Assembly (NCBI RefSeq): GCF_017991995.1
Contig: NZ_JAGOPN010000007.1
Coordinates: 124,001-188,000 of the forward strand
Length of the DNA stretch: 64,000 bases
Direction: 5' to 3'
DNA from: Pseudacidovorax sp.
GTDB taxonomy: Bacteria > Pseudomonadota > Gammaproteobacteria > Burkholderiales > Burkholderiaceae_C
The notes beneath the pieces are model-generated. The model did not search any database. It worked only from the letters and a program-made list of their open reading frames with translations, and was not told where the DNA came from. Positions within the stretch are counted from its first letter, which is position 1, and the number at the start of each line of letters is the position of its first letter. Made by a program: the position numbers and the translations under genes. Shown here piece after piece: positions 51,995 to 61,564 of the stretch.

Positions 51995-54900
51995 ATGTCG
52001 ATCCACGCCGCCCTCCACCACGTCACACGCTACAAGTACGACCGGCCCGTCCAACTGGGCCCGCAGGTCGTGCGGCTGCGCCCCGCGCCGCACTGCCGCA
52101 GCAACGTGATCTCGTACTCGCTGCGCGTCGAGCCGGCCGAGCACTTCATCAACTGGCAGCAGGATCCCTTCGCCAACTACCAGGCGCGGCTGGTCTTCCC
52201 GAAGAAGACGACCGAGTTCACCGTCACGGTCGACCTCGTGGTCGAGATGGCGGTCTACAACCCCTTCGACTTCTTCCTCGAGCCGCACGCGGAGACGGTG
52301 CCCTTCAAGTACTCCAAGGCGCAGGCCGAGGAACTGGCGCCCTACCTGGTGACGGAGCCGGCCACGCCGCTGGTGGCGGCCTACCTCGAGAAGATCGATC
52401 GCAGCGAGAAGCGCACCATCGACTTCCTGGTCCAGCTCAACCAGCAGGTGCAGCAGGACGTCAAGTACCTCATCCGCATGGAGCCCGGCGTGCAGACGCC
52501 GGAAGAGACGCTCGAGAAAGCCAGCGGCTCCTGCCGCGATTCCGGCTGGCTGCTGGTGCAGTTGCTGCGCCACATGGGCCTGGCGGCGCGCTTCGTGTCG
52601 GGCTACCTGATCCAGCTCACGCCCGACGTCAAGTCGCTCGACGGCCCGAGCGGCACCGAAGTCGACTTCACCGACCTGCATGCCTGGTGCGAGGTCTACC
52701 TGCCCGGCGCCGGCTGGATTGGCCTGGACGCCACCTCCGGCCTGCTGGCCGGCGAAGGCCACATCCCGCTGGCCTGCACGCCCAACCCGTCGAGCGCCGC
52801 GCCCATCGAGGGCCTGGTGGACGAGGCCGAGGTCGAGTTCGACCACGAGATGGTCGTCAGCCGCATCTACGAATCGCCGCGCGTCACCAAGCCCTACACC
52901 GACGACCAGTGGGCCGAGGTGCTGGCCCTGGGCGAGGCGGTCGATGCCCGCCTGGCCGCTGGCGACGTGCGCCTGACCATGGGCGGCGAGCCCACCTACG
53001 TGGCCACCAGCGACCGTGACGCCGCCGAATGGAACACCGACGCCCTCGGCCCCACCAAGCGCGGCTATGCGACCGAACTGGTGGACCGCCTGCGCGCCGA
53101 ATACGGCCACGGCGGCTTCCTGCATTTCGGCCAGGGCAAGTGGTACCCAGGCGAGCAGTTGCCGCGCTGGGCACTGTCGATCTTCTGGCGCGCCGACGGC
53201 CAGCCGATCTGGCACAACCCCGCCCTCTTCGCCGACGAACGCAAGCCCGCCCACTACACCAGCGCCGACGCCGATCGCTTCACCCGCACCCTGGCCGGCA
53301 AGCTGGGTTTGTCGGAGCGCTTCATCCAGGCAGGCTACGAGGACGTCTACTACTACCTCTGGCGCGAGCGCCGGCTGCCGGTCAACGTCGACCCCTTCGA
53401 GTCCAACCTCGACGACGAACTGGAGCGCGCCCGCCTGCGCCGCGTGTTCACGCAGAAGCTCGATGCCGTAATCGGCTACGTGCTGCCGCTGGAGCCCTCC
53501 TCCAACGCGACGGACAACCCGTCCCTGGCCGGTGCCGGCTGGAAGACCGGCCCCTGGTTCCTGCGCGACGACCGCATGTACCTGATCCCGGGCGATTCGC
53601 CCATGGGCTACCGCCTGCCGCTGGATTCGCAGCCCTGGGCGGCCAAGGGCGACTTCCCCTACCTGATCGACCGCGATCCGCATGCGCCGCAGGCCGCGCT
53701 GCCCCCGGCCGCCGAACTGCGGGCCCGCTATGCCGAAGCCTGGGGACAGGGTGGCATGGGCGCCGCAGCCGGTGACGTGGCCTATGTGCAAGGCGCACCG
53801 CGCAGCGCCAGTGCCACGGTGCGCCTGCAACCGCCGAGTGCGACCGGTGCCACCGGCGGGGACGTGGCCCCCGGCGACGGCAGCGCGCGCCATGTGGCGG
53901 ACGGCGCCAACGTCCGCTTCCCGAGCCGCGGCGAATCGGCGCACTGGATCACGCGCACGGCCCTGTGCGTGGAAGCACGCGACCCGCGCCGCGCCAACGG
54001 CCCGGCCGCCGAGAAGGTGGGCCAGGCCTCGGGCGTGCTCTACGTCTTCATGCCGCCCCTGGCCTTCCTGGAGGACTACCTCGACCTGCTCTCCGCGGTC
54101 GAAGCCACGGCCGAGGAGCTGGGCATGCAGATCGTGCTCGAAGGCTACCCGCCGCCGCGCGATGCGCGCCTCAAGATGCTGCAGGTCACGCCCGACCCGG
54201 GCGTGATCGAGGTCAACATCCACCCCGCGCACAACTGGGGCGAACTGGTGCAGCACACCGAGTTCCTCTACGACGCGGCCTTCCAGACGCGCCTGACGGC
54301 CGAGAAGTTCATGACCGACGGCCGCCACACCGGCACCGGCGGCGGCAACCACTTCGTGCTGGGCGGCGCCACGCCGGCCGACAGCCCCTTCCTGCGCCGG
54401 CCCGAGCTGCTGGCCAGCCTGGTGCTGTACTGGCACAACCATCCCTCGCTGTCGTACCTGTTCTCGGGCATGTTCATCGGCCCGACCAGCCAGGCGCCGC
54501 GGGTGGACGAGGCCCGCAACGACCAGCTCTACGAGCTGGAGATCGCCATCAAGGAGATCGTGCGCAACCGCGAGCTCTACGGTCAGGGCATGCCGCCCTG
54601 GCTGGTGGACCGCACGCTGCGCAACATCCTGATCGACGTCACCGGCAACACGCACCGCAGCGAGTTCTGCATCGACAAGCTCTACTCGCCCGACGGCCCG
54701 ACCGGCCGCCTGGGCCTGCTCGAGTTGCGCGCCTTCGAGATGCCGCCCCATGCCCGCATGAGCATCGTGCAGCAGCTGCTGCTGCGCGCCCTCATCGCCC
54801 GCTTCTGGGACACGCCCTACCAGGCGCCGGCCACCCGATGGGGCACCGAACTGCACGACCGCTTCCTGCTGCCCACCTTCGTCAAGATGGACTTCGACGA

Positions 54901-55522
54901 CGTGATCGCCGAGATGCGCCAGGCGGGCTTCCCCTTCGAAGCCGAATGGTTCGCGCCGCATTTCGAGTTCCGCTTCCCGCTGGTCGGCGAGGTGCAGGCC
55001 ATGGGTGTGGAGCTGTCGCTGCGCAACGCGCTGGAGCCCTGGCACGTGATGGGCGAACAGGGCGCGCCCGGCGGCACGGTTCGCTATGTCGATTCGTCGC
55101 TGGAGCGGGTGGAGGTGCGCGTCACCGGCCTCAACCAGAGCCGCTATGTCGTCACCGTCAACGGCAAGGTGCTGCCGCTGCAGCCCACCGGCGTGGCCGG
55201 CGAGTACGTGGCCGGTGTGCGCTACAAGGCCTGGAACCCGCCCTCGTCGCTGCACCCGACCATCCATCCGCATGCGCCGCTGACCTTCGACATCGTCGAC
55301 ACCTGGATGAAGCGCTCGCTGGGCGGCTGCCAGTACCACGTCGCCCACCCGGGCGGGCGCAACTACACCACCTTCCCCGTCAATGCCTACGAGGCCGAAA
55401 GCCGGCGCCTGGCGCGCTTCTCGCGCATGGGCCACACGCCCGGCATGCTGCGCACGCCGCCGGCCAACATCGAGGTGGTGGGCAGCCGCGAGTTCCCGTT
55501 CACGCTGGACCTGCGGCGGTGA
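51995..55522 (+). CDS. Transglutaminase-like protein with DUF2126 C-terminal domain
   Basis: An 1175-residue cytoplasmic protein. The N-terminal beta region (MSIHAALHHVTRYKYDRPV) leads to a transglutaminase core with triad Cys180 (SGSCRDSGWL), His229 (DLHAWCEVY) and Asp245 (GLDATSG). Residues about 320 onward form DUF2126, a circularly-permuted ATP-grasp-like domain (MGGEPTYVATSDRDAAEWN, YPPPRDARLKMLQVTPDPG). The combination is common in Proteobacteria and is predicted to form and/or cleave amide bonds. First gene of the second cluster. Confidence 0.9.
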   Translation: MSIHAALHHVTRYKYDRPVQLGPQVVRLRPAPHCRSNVISYSLRVEPAEHFINWQQDPFANYQARLVFPKKTTEFTVTVDLVVEMAVYNPFDFFLEPHAETVPFKYSKAQAEELAPYLVTEPATPLVAAYLEKIDRSEKRTIDFLVQLNQQVQQDVKYLIRMEPGVQTPEETLEKASGSCRDSGWLLVQLLRHMGLAARFVSGYLIQLTPDVKSLDGPSGTEVDFTDLHAWCEVYLPGAGWIGLDATSGLLAGEGHIPLACTPNPSSAAPIEGLVDEAEVEFDHEMVVSRIYESPRVTKPYTDDQWAEVLALGEAVDARLAAGDVRLTMGGEPTYVATSDRDAAEWNTDALGPTKRGYATELVDRLRAEYGHGGFLHFGQGKWYPGEQLPRWALSIFWRADGQPIWHNPALFADERKPAHYTSADADRFTRTLAGKLGLSERFIQAGYEDVYYYLWRERRLPVNVDPFESNLDDELERARLRRVFTQKLDAVIGYVLPLEPSSNATDNPSLAGAGWKTGPWFLRDDRMYLIPGDSPMGYRLPLDSQPWAAKGDFPYLIDRDPHAPQAALPPAAELRARYAEAWGQGGMGAAAGDVAYVQGAPRSASATVRLQPPSATGATGGDVAPGDGSARHVADGANVRFPSRGESAHWITRTALCVEARDPRRANGPAAEKVGQASGVLYVFMPPLAFLEDYLDLLSAVEATAEELGMQIVLEGYPPPRDARLKMLQVTPDPGVIEVNIHPAHNWGELVQHTEFLYDAAFQTRLTAEKFMTDGRHTGTGGGNHFVLGGATPADSPFLRRPELLASLVLYWHNHPSLSYLFSGMFIGPTSQAPRVDEARNDQLYELEIAIKEIVRNRELYGQGMPPWLVDRTLRNILIDVTGNTHRSEFCIDKLYSPDGPTGRLGLLELRAFEMPPHARMSIVQQLLLRALIARFWDTPYQAPATRWGTELHDRFLLPTFVKMDFDDVIAEMRQAGFPFEAEWFAPHFEFRFPLVGEVQAMGVELSLRNALEPWHVMGEQGAPGGTVRYVDSSLERVEVRVTGLNQSRYVVTVNGKVLPLQPTGVAGEYVAGVRYKAWNPPSSLHPTIHPHAPLTFDIVDTWMKRSLGGCQYHVAHPGGRNYTTFPVNAYEAESRRLARFSRMGHTPGMLRTPPANIEVVGSREFPFTLDLRR

Positions 55523-55685
55523 TCGCCGGGGCCGCGGCCTGGCCCGCGGGCGGCCGGTGCGGCCGCCCCTGGCGTGCGCCGCGGCTCTGCGCCACGCCGG
55601 GCCGTCGTGCAATCGATCACGGTCAGCGGGCCGCCCTCGGGCGCCCGCCGGTCCTCTGTGAATCCGATGTGACAATCCGCCGGCT

Positions 55686-58427
55686 GTGGATCCGCTGAAC
55701 GACTCTCTCTTCGACGCCCAGGGGCTGGAAACACCAGCCGCCTTCGCGGCCGCCTTGGCGCCCGCGGCGGAGCCGGGCCACTTCGACGAACTGCGTGGCC
55801 GCACGAGCCCGCAGCGGCCGGCTGTGCCGCCGGCCGGCCCGGTTTCCACCGCTGCCCCCGCGCTTGCCCTGGCCACCGCAGAGCCCGTCGCCGATGAGGC
55901 CGACGAAGCGCCCACGCCCCCGGACGAAGCAGCCGGCACACTGACGCCGGCCTGGACGCAATTCTTCGAGGAACTGGGCCCCGAAGGTTTCGCCGACCTG
56001 CCGCGCCGGGCCCTGAGCCTGGAACGCCAGATCCGCGACAACGGCGTCACCTACAACGTCTATGCGGACACCGACGGGCCGCAGCGGCCCTGGTCGCTGG
56101 ACCTCTTCCCGCTGATCGTGCCGCCCGGCAGCTGGGCGCAGATCGAGACCGGCGTGCTGCAACGCGTGCGCATCCTCGACCGCGTGATGGCCGACGTGTA
56201 CGGCCCGCAGGCCCTGCTGCAGGAAGGCCTGCTGCCCGCCGCCCTGGTGCGCGGCCATCCCGGCTATCTGCGCCAGATGCACGGCGTGAAGCCGCCCGGC
56301 GACACGTGGCTGCGCATTGCCGCCTTCGACCTGGCGCGCGGGCCGGACGGCAACTGGTGGGTCGTCTCCCAGCGCACCCAGGCGCCCTCGGGTCTGGGCT
56401 ACCTGCTGGAGAACCGGCTGGCCGTGTCGCGGCAGTTTCCACAGGCCTTCGAGTCGCTGCAGGTGCAGCGCCTGGCCGCCACCTACACGGCCATGATGGA
56501 CGGCCTGCAGCGCATGTGCCCGGCCGGCTCGCCGCCGCACATCGCCCTGCTGACGCCAGGGCCGTACAACGAAACCTACTTCGAGCACGCCTATCTCGCG
56601 CGCTACCTGGGCGTGACGCTGGTGGAGGGCAACGACCTCACCGTGCGCGACGAGCGCCTGTATCTCAAGACGCTGCAGGGCCTTCGCCCGGTGCACGGCC
56701 TCATCAAGCGGCTGGACGATCCCTTCCTCGATCCGCTGGAGCTGCGGCCCGACTCCACCCTGGGCGTGCCCGGCCTGCTGCAGGTGATCCGCGCCGGCAA
56801 TCTGCTGATCGCCAACATGCCGGGCTCGGCCTTCCTCGAATCGCCCGCGCTGCTGGGCTTTCTGCCGGCGCTGTCGCGGCGCCTGCTGGGCGAGGAACTG
56901 GCCCTGCCGGCCCTGCCCACCTGGTGGTGTGGCGAGCGGGCCGCCATGGAAGCCGCCCTGCCCCGCCTGGCCGAATGCGCGGTCAAGCCCACCTATCCGG
57001 GCTCGACCATCCATCCCAGCTTCGAGGCCGTGCTCGGCACCCAGCTGGACCAGCGTGCGCTGGACGAATGGGCCGGCCGCATCATCCGCCAGAGCGACGC
57101 CCATACGGTGCAGAGCTACCTCCCGCTGTCCCAGATGCCCACCTGGGCGCAGGACCTGGGGCCCGGCCGCATCGTGCCCAAGGCGGTGATGCTGCGCGTC
57201 TTTGCCGTCAACGACGGGCCGCAGAGCTGGCGCGTGCTGCCCGGCGGCCTGGCCCGGCTGGCCGGCCAGGATGCGCAGATCGCCTCGATGCAACGCGGCG
57301 GCAGCAGCGCCGACGTGTGGGTGCAGACCGAGGGCGAGGTGGACCGCAGCACCCGCCTGGCGCCGCAGAGCACGCCGGCTTCGCTGCAGCGCCACCGCGC
57401 GCCAGTCACCAGCCGCGCGGCCGAGAACATGTACTGGCTGGGCCGCTACACCGAGCGGGCCGAGAACACGCTGCGCCTGGCCCGGCTCACGCTCGAGAAC
57501 CTGAGCGGCGAGGACCAGTTCTCCCGCCCGCTCGTGGCCTGGCTGCATGAGATGGCCCTGCGCAACGCCCTGGTGCCGCGCGAGGTGCCCGGCCTGGCAC
57601 GCCAGCACGAAGGCGCCCGCGCCGCGCACAGCCGGCGCCTGTTCGAGCGCGCGCTGATCGCCGAACTTGGTCAGGCGCAGAACGGCCGCAGCGTGGGCTT
57701 CAACCTGCGCTGCCTGCGCGAGGCGGCGCAGGCCGTGCGCGAGCGCCTGTCGCAGGAGCACTGGAATCACATCGTGCGCGCCGAGGCCGACCTCGTGCGC
57801 CGCTTCCAGGAGCAGGCCGGCGAGAGCGGCGAAGGCCGCTATGCCGTGGGCGCCACGCTGCGCACGCTGGAGGCCACGAGCGCCGCACTTGCCGCCATCA
57901 CCGGTGCCCAGACCGACCGCATGACGCGCGACGACGCCTGGCGGCTGCTGTCCATCGGCCGTCACATCGAGCGGCTGGCCTTCCTGGCCAGCGCGCTGGC
58001 CGCGGGCTTCGAGCACGGCACCGTGCACGAGGCCAGCGGCTTCGAGGCGTTGGTGGGCCTGTTCGACAGCACCATCACCTTCCATGCCCGCTACCAGCAG
58101 CGGCGCGACGTGGCCTCGCTGGTCGATCTGCTCGTGCAGGACGGCGACAACCCGCGCTCACTGGCCTGGGTCACGCACACGCTACGCAAGCGCCTGGCGA
58201 AGCTGGCCGGCAGCGCGCCCGACCGGCTCACGGCGCTGTCGTACGAATTGCCCAATCCGGACGACTGGTCGCTGGAGCTTCTGTGCGACCCCGGCCCCGA
58301 CGGCCGCTACGGCACGCTGATGCAGACGCTCGCACGCTGCGAGACGGCGGCCTACCACGTGTCGGACGCCATCGGCGTGCGCTACTTCACCCTCACCTTC
58401 GAGACCGTGCGCTCGGTGGGCGTCTGA
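55686..58427 (+). CDS. Fused circularly permuted ATP-grasp and alpha-E protein
   Basis: A 913-residue fusion. Residues about 80-560 are an ATP-grasp type 2 domain (DNGVTYNVYADTDGPQRPW, LLTPGPYNETYFEHAYLA, LEESPALLGFLP-like), and residues about 581-900 an alpha-E domain beginning MYWLGRYTERAENTLRLARL. The two halves match the separate genes at 47839-49392 and 46847-47803, so the locus repeats the same system in fused form. The N-terminal 75 residues are Ala/Pro-rich and unconserved in style. GTG start; ribosome site weak. Confidence 0.88.
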   Translation: MDPLNDSLFDAQGLETPAAFAAALAPAAEPGHFDELRGRTSPQRPAVPPAGPVSTAAPALALATAEPVADEADEAPTPPDEAAGTLTPAWTQFFEELGPEGFADLPRRALSLERQIRDNGVTYNVYADTDGPQRPWSLDLFPLIVPPGSWAQIETGVLQRVRILDRVMADVYGPQALLQEGLLPAALVRGHPGYLRQMHGVKPPGDTWLRIAAFDLARGPDGNWWVVSQRTQAPSGLGYLLENRLAVSRQFPQAFESLQVQRLAATYTAMMDGLQRMCPAGSPPHIALLTPGPYNETYFEHAYLARYLGVTLVEGNDLTVRDERLYLKTLQGLRPVHGLIKRLDDPFLDPLELRPDSTLGVPGLLQVIRAGNLLIANMPGSAFLESPALLGFLPALSRRLLGEELALPALPTWWCGERAAMEAALPRLAECAVKPTYPGSTIHPSFEAVLGTQLDQRALDEWAGRIIRQSDAHTVQSYLPLSQMPTWAQDLGPGRIVPKAVMLRVFAVNDGPQSWRVLPGGLARLAGQDAQIASMQRGGSSADVWVQTEGEVDRSTRLAPQSTPASLQRHRAPVTSRAAENMYWLGRYTERAENTLRLARLTLENLSGEDQFSRPLVAWLHEMALRNALVPREVPGLARQHEGARAAHSRRLFERALIAELGQAQNGRSVGFNLRCLREAAQAVRERLSQEHWNHIVRAEADLVRRFQEQAGESGEGRYAVGATLRTLEATSAALAAITGAQTDRMTRDDAWRLLSIGRHIERLAFLASALAAGFEHGTVHEASGFEALVGLFDSTITFHARYQQRRDVASLVDLLVQDGDNPRSLAWVTHTLRKRLAKLAGSAPDRLTALSYELPNPDDWSLELLCDPGPDGRYGTLMQTLARCETAAYHVSDAIGVRYFTLTFETVRSVGV

Positions 58428-58429
58428 CC

Positions 58430-59503
58430 ATGCTGCTGCACGTCACCCACGAGACCCGCTACGACTACGCGCCCGCCGTCGAGACGGCCCAGCACATGGC
58501 GCACCTGCGCCCACGCGACCTGGGCTGCCAGGCCGTGCTGGACCATCGCCTGGCCATCTCCCCCGCGCCCGTGCACCGCAGCGAATCGGACGACATCTAC
58601 GGCAACCGCCGCACCTTCTTCGCCCTCGAGTCCACGCACGACCAGCTGGTGGTCACTGCGGAAAGCCTGGTGCGCACGGCGCAACCGGCGCTTTCGCCGC
58701 AGGCCGACACACGCCTGGCCTGGGACGTGGTGCGCGAGCGCTTCCGCTACCGGGCGGGCCAGCATGACGATGCGGCCTCCGACTTCGTCTTTCCGTCGCG
58801 CCACGTGCCGCCGCACGACGACTTCGCCGCCTATGCGCGGGCCAGCTTCCCGCCGGGCCGGCCGCTGTTCGAGGCAGCCATGGAGCTCACGCTGCGCATC
58901 CACCGCGACTTCGAATACGCCAGCGGCAGCACCGAGATCAACACGCCGGCCGTGCAGGCGCTGGCGCAGCGCCGCGGCGTCTGCCAGGACTTCGCCCACA
59001 TCATGATCGCCTGCTGCCGCGCGCTGGGCCTGCCCGCGCGCTATGTGAGCGGCTACCTGTTGACGCAACCGCCGCCGGGCCAGCCGCGGCTGGTGGGCGC
59101 GGACGCCTCGCACGCCTGGGTGGAGGTCTACCTGCCCGGCGCCGGCGCCGGCGCCGATGCGCAGCATCCGGCCTCCGGCCTGGGCGACTGGGCCGGCTTC
59201 GACCCCACCAACGGCCGCCAGCCCGGCCCGGACTATGTGGTGCTGGCCGTGGGCCGCGACTTCGCCGACGTCTCACCCATGCGCGGCGTGCTGCACGGCG
59301 GTGCCCGCCATGTCCTGGACGTGGGCGTCACCGTGCAACCCTTCGACGAACTGCCGGCCGCCCGGCGCGAAGGCCTTGCGGCGGCGCTGGCACAGGACGT
59401 GGCCGCGACGTCGGCCGTTGCTGCTTCCTCGATCGCGCCTGCCGCGGCCGGTGCCGAGGACCGCGACGGCGGCCGGCCCGCGCCCATGCCGGACAATCGC
59501 TGA
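58430..59503 (+). CDS. Transglutaminase-like protease of the ATP-grasp/alpha-E cluster
   Basis: A 357-residue protein. An N-terminal beta domain (MLLHVTHETRYDYAPAVETA) is followed by a transglutaminase core with Cys185 (RGVCQDFAHIMIACCRALG), His228 (ASHAWVEVYLPG) and Asp258 (GFDPTNGRQPG). The start is two bases after the stop of the fusion gene, so the two are translationally coupled. The C-terminal tail is Ala-rich and variable. Confidence 0.9.
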   Translation: MLLHVTHETRYDYAPAVETAQHMAHLRPRDLGCQAVLDHRLAISPAPVHRSESDDIYGNRRTFFALESTHDQLVVTAESLVRTAQPALSPQADTRLAWDVVRERFRYRAGQHDDAASDFVFPSRHVPPHDDFAAYARASFPPGRPLFEAAMELTLRIHRDFEYASGSTEINTPAVQALAQRRGVCQDFAHIMIACCRALGLPARYVSGYLLTQPPPGQPRLVGADASHAWVEVYLPGAGAGADAQHPASGLGDWAGFDPTNGRQPGPDYVVLAVGRDFADVSPMRGVLHGGARHVLDVGVTVQPFDELPAARREGLAAALAQDVAATSAVAASSIAPAAAGAEDRDGGRPAPMPDNR

Positions 59504-59600
59504 CCCTGCGCCTGCCGCCCGACGGCGGGCAACCCTGCCGGCGACGGCGCCCGTCCCGGCCGCGACCCTACTTTCTCCATCCCGAATCCCGGAGTCCTCC

Positions 59601-60056
59601 ATGTCCATCCAAGACACGCTCAAGCAACTCGGCATCGAACTGCCGCCCGTCGCCGTTCCCGCCGCCGCCTACGTGCCCTTCGTGCAGACCGGCAACCTCG
59701 TGTTCCTGTCCGGCCACATCGCCAAGAAGGACGGCAAGCCCTGGGTGGGCCAGCTGGGCGTGGACATGGGCACCGACGAAGGCAAGCAGGCCGCCCGCGC
59801 CATCGCGATCGACCTGCTGGGCACCCTCCAGGCTGCCGTGGGCGACCTGGAGCGCGTGCGCCGCATCGTCAAGGTGATGAGCCTGGTCAACTCGGCCCCC
59901 ACCTTCACCGAACAGCACCTGGTGACCAACGGCGCCAGCGAACTCTTCGCCGCGGTCTTCGGCGAACGCGGCGCCCATGCCCGCAGCGCCTTCGGCGTGG
60001 CGCAGATCCCGATGGGCGCCTGCGTCGAGATCGAGCTGATCGCGGAAGTGGGCTGA
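59601..60056 (+). CDS. RidA family (YjgF/YER057c/UK114) protein
   Basis: A 151-residue protein with the RidA pattern NLVFLSGHIAKKDGKP, AARAIAIDLLGTLQAAVGDL, RRIVKVMSLVNSAPTFTEQH and a C-terminal VAQIPMGACVEIELIAEV. It belongs to the longer RidA branch in Burkholderiales whose exact substrate is unsettled; classical RidA hydrolyses reactive imines. The ATG at 59601 has GGAG nine bases upstream. Confidence 0.85.
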   Translation: MSIQDTLKQLGIELPPVAVPAAAYVPFVQTGNLVFLSGHIAKKDGKPWVGQLGVDMGTDEGKQAARAIAIDLLGTLQAAVGDLERVRRIVKVMSLVNSAPTFTEQHLVTNGASELFAAVFGERGAHARSAFGVAQIPMGACVEIELIAEVG

Positions 60057-60060
60057 GCCG

Positions 60061-60360
60061 ATGCGCGTACGCCTTCTCGCGCTGGCAGGCACAGCCGCGC
60101 TTCTTCTCGGCGCCTGTGCGGCGCCGGCGGACGGCCCGCGGCCCGTCGATGCCATCCCTCTCGCGCCCCCGCCACCGCGCATCGTCGGCGCGGACGGCAA
60201 CGGCGCCACCGAGGGCCCGCAAAGCTGCAAGATATCGGCCGGCTACCTGTGGTGCCAGGCCGTCCAGCGCTGCGAGCGGCCCTGGGAGCTGGCCCGGGAC
60301 AAGGGCTTCCCCAACACCCTCGAAGGTTTCCAGGCCTTCTGCCAGCCGCCTGCGAAATGA
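60061..60360 (+). CDS. Small lipoprotein of unknown function
   Basis: A 99-residue protein with a lipobox: [19 protein letters not shown], so Cys19 should be lipidated. The mature part has four more cysteines ([23 protein letters not shown]) that could form two disulfides. No family recognised. It starts four bases after the ridA-family gene and its stop overlaps the next start (ATGA). Confidence 0.7.
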   Translation: MRVRLLALAGTAALLLGACAAPADGPRPVDAIPLAPPPPRIVGADGNGATEGPQSCKISAGYLWCQAVQRCERPWELARDKGFPNTLEGFQAFCQPPAK

Positions 60361-61430
60361 GTCAGTTCTCGCAAGACAGCGCGCGTGCCTGGCTGAACAA
60401 CGCGATGCGCCGCATCGAGGCCGATTACCAGCGCAGCGCCGACACCCACCTCATTCCCCTGCCGCTGCCCGCCTTCGAGGCGGCCGGCATCGACCTCTAC
60501 CTGAAGGACGAATCCACCCACCCGACCGGCAGCCTTAAGCACCGGCTCGCGCGCTCGCTCTTCCTGCACGCGCTGGTCAACGGCTGGGTGCGCGAAGGCA
60601 CCACGGTGATCGAGGCCTCCAGCGGCTCGACGGCTGTGAGCGAGGCCTACTTCGCCCGGTTGCTGGGTCTGCCCTTCGTGGCCGTGATGCCGCGCAGTAC
60701 CTCGGCCGAGAAGGTGGCGCAGATCGCCTTCTACGGCGGCCGCTGCCACTTCGTGGACCACGCGTGGGAGGTCTACGACGAGGCGGAAGACCTGGCCCAT
60801 GAATGCGGCGGCCACTACATGGACCAGTTCACCTATGCGGAACGGGCCACCGACTGGCGGGGCAACAACAACATCGCGGACAGCATGTTCCAGCAGATGG
60901 CGCAGGAGCGGCATCCCGTGCCGGCCTGGATCGTGGTGGGCGCCGGCACGGGCGGTACCAGCGCGACCATCGGCCGCTACGTGCGCTTTCGCGGGCATGC
61001 GACACAGTTGGCGGTGGTCGACCCCGAAGGCTCCGCCTTCGCCGAGTTCCACGCCACGGGCGACTGGGACTGCGAAGGCGCCGGCTCGCGCATCGAGGGC
61101 ATCGGCCGTCCACGCGTGGAGCCGAGCTTCATCCCCAGCGTCGTGGATCGCATGATCCCGATGCCCGACGTCGCCTCCATCGCGGGCATGCGGGTGCTGT
61201 CCAATCTGCTGGGCCGCAAGGTGGGCCCGTCGACGGGCACCAACTTCGTCGGCATGCTGGCGCTGGCGCACGAGATGCGCGAGCAGGGCCGCAGCGGCTC
61301 GGTGCTGTCGCTGCTGTGCGACTCGGGCGAGCGCTACCTTGCGACCTACCATGACGGGCGCTGGGTCGAGGGCCGGTTCGGCGACTGCGCCGAGGCTGTC
61401 CGGGGCATCGAGGCGGCGCTGCACGGCTGA
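60357..61430 (+). CDS. PLP-dependent cysteine synthase-family enzyme
   Basis: A 357-residue fold-type II PLP enzyme. The PLP lysine is probably in [11 protein letters not shown] (Lys60 or so), with [10 protein letters not shown] as the substrate-binding loop and [14 protein letters not shown] as the phosphate loop. It resembles cysteine synthase/cystathionine beta-synthase homologues, but the specific reaction is not assigned. The ATG overlaps the lipoprotein stop (ATGA). The following gap (134 bases) shows no gene. Confidence 0.8.
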   Translation: MSQFSQDSARAWLNNAMRRIEADYQRSADTHLIPLPLPAFEAAGIDLYLKDESTHPTGSLKHRLARSLFLHALVNGWVREGTTVIEASSGSTAVSEAYFARLLGLPFVAVMPRSTSAEKVAQIAFYGGRCHFVDHAWEVYDEAEDLAHECGGHYMDQFTYAERATDWRGNNNIADSMFQQMAQERHPVPAWIVVGAGTGGTSATIGRYVRFRGHATQLAVVDPEGSAFAEFHATGDWDCEGAGSRIEGIGRPRVEPSFIPSVVDRMIPMPDVASIAGMRVLSNLLGRKVGPSTGTNFVGMLALAHEMREQGRSGSVLSLLCDSGERYLATYHDGRWVEGRFGDCAEAVRGIEAALHG

Positions 61431-61564
61431 GGGACTCGAAGCGGGCCACCGCCGATGCGCTCGGCAGGCCCGTGCCGCGCGCACTCACCGTCCCACGCCT
61501 CCGGTGAGAGGATGGTGCTACCCCGCTTCTGCCGCGGGCGTGCGCCATCGGCGATCATCCACCG

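Noticed and set aside
51944..56050. 1368-codon open frame on the minus strand
   Set aside because: It is antisense to the transglutaminase-DUF2126 gene and the start of the fusion gene. Composition is Gly/Val/Gln/His-rich with no recognisable motif.
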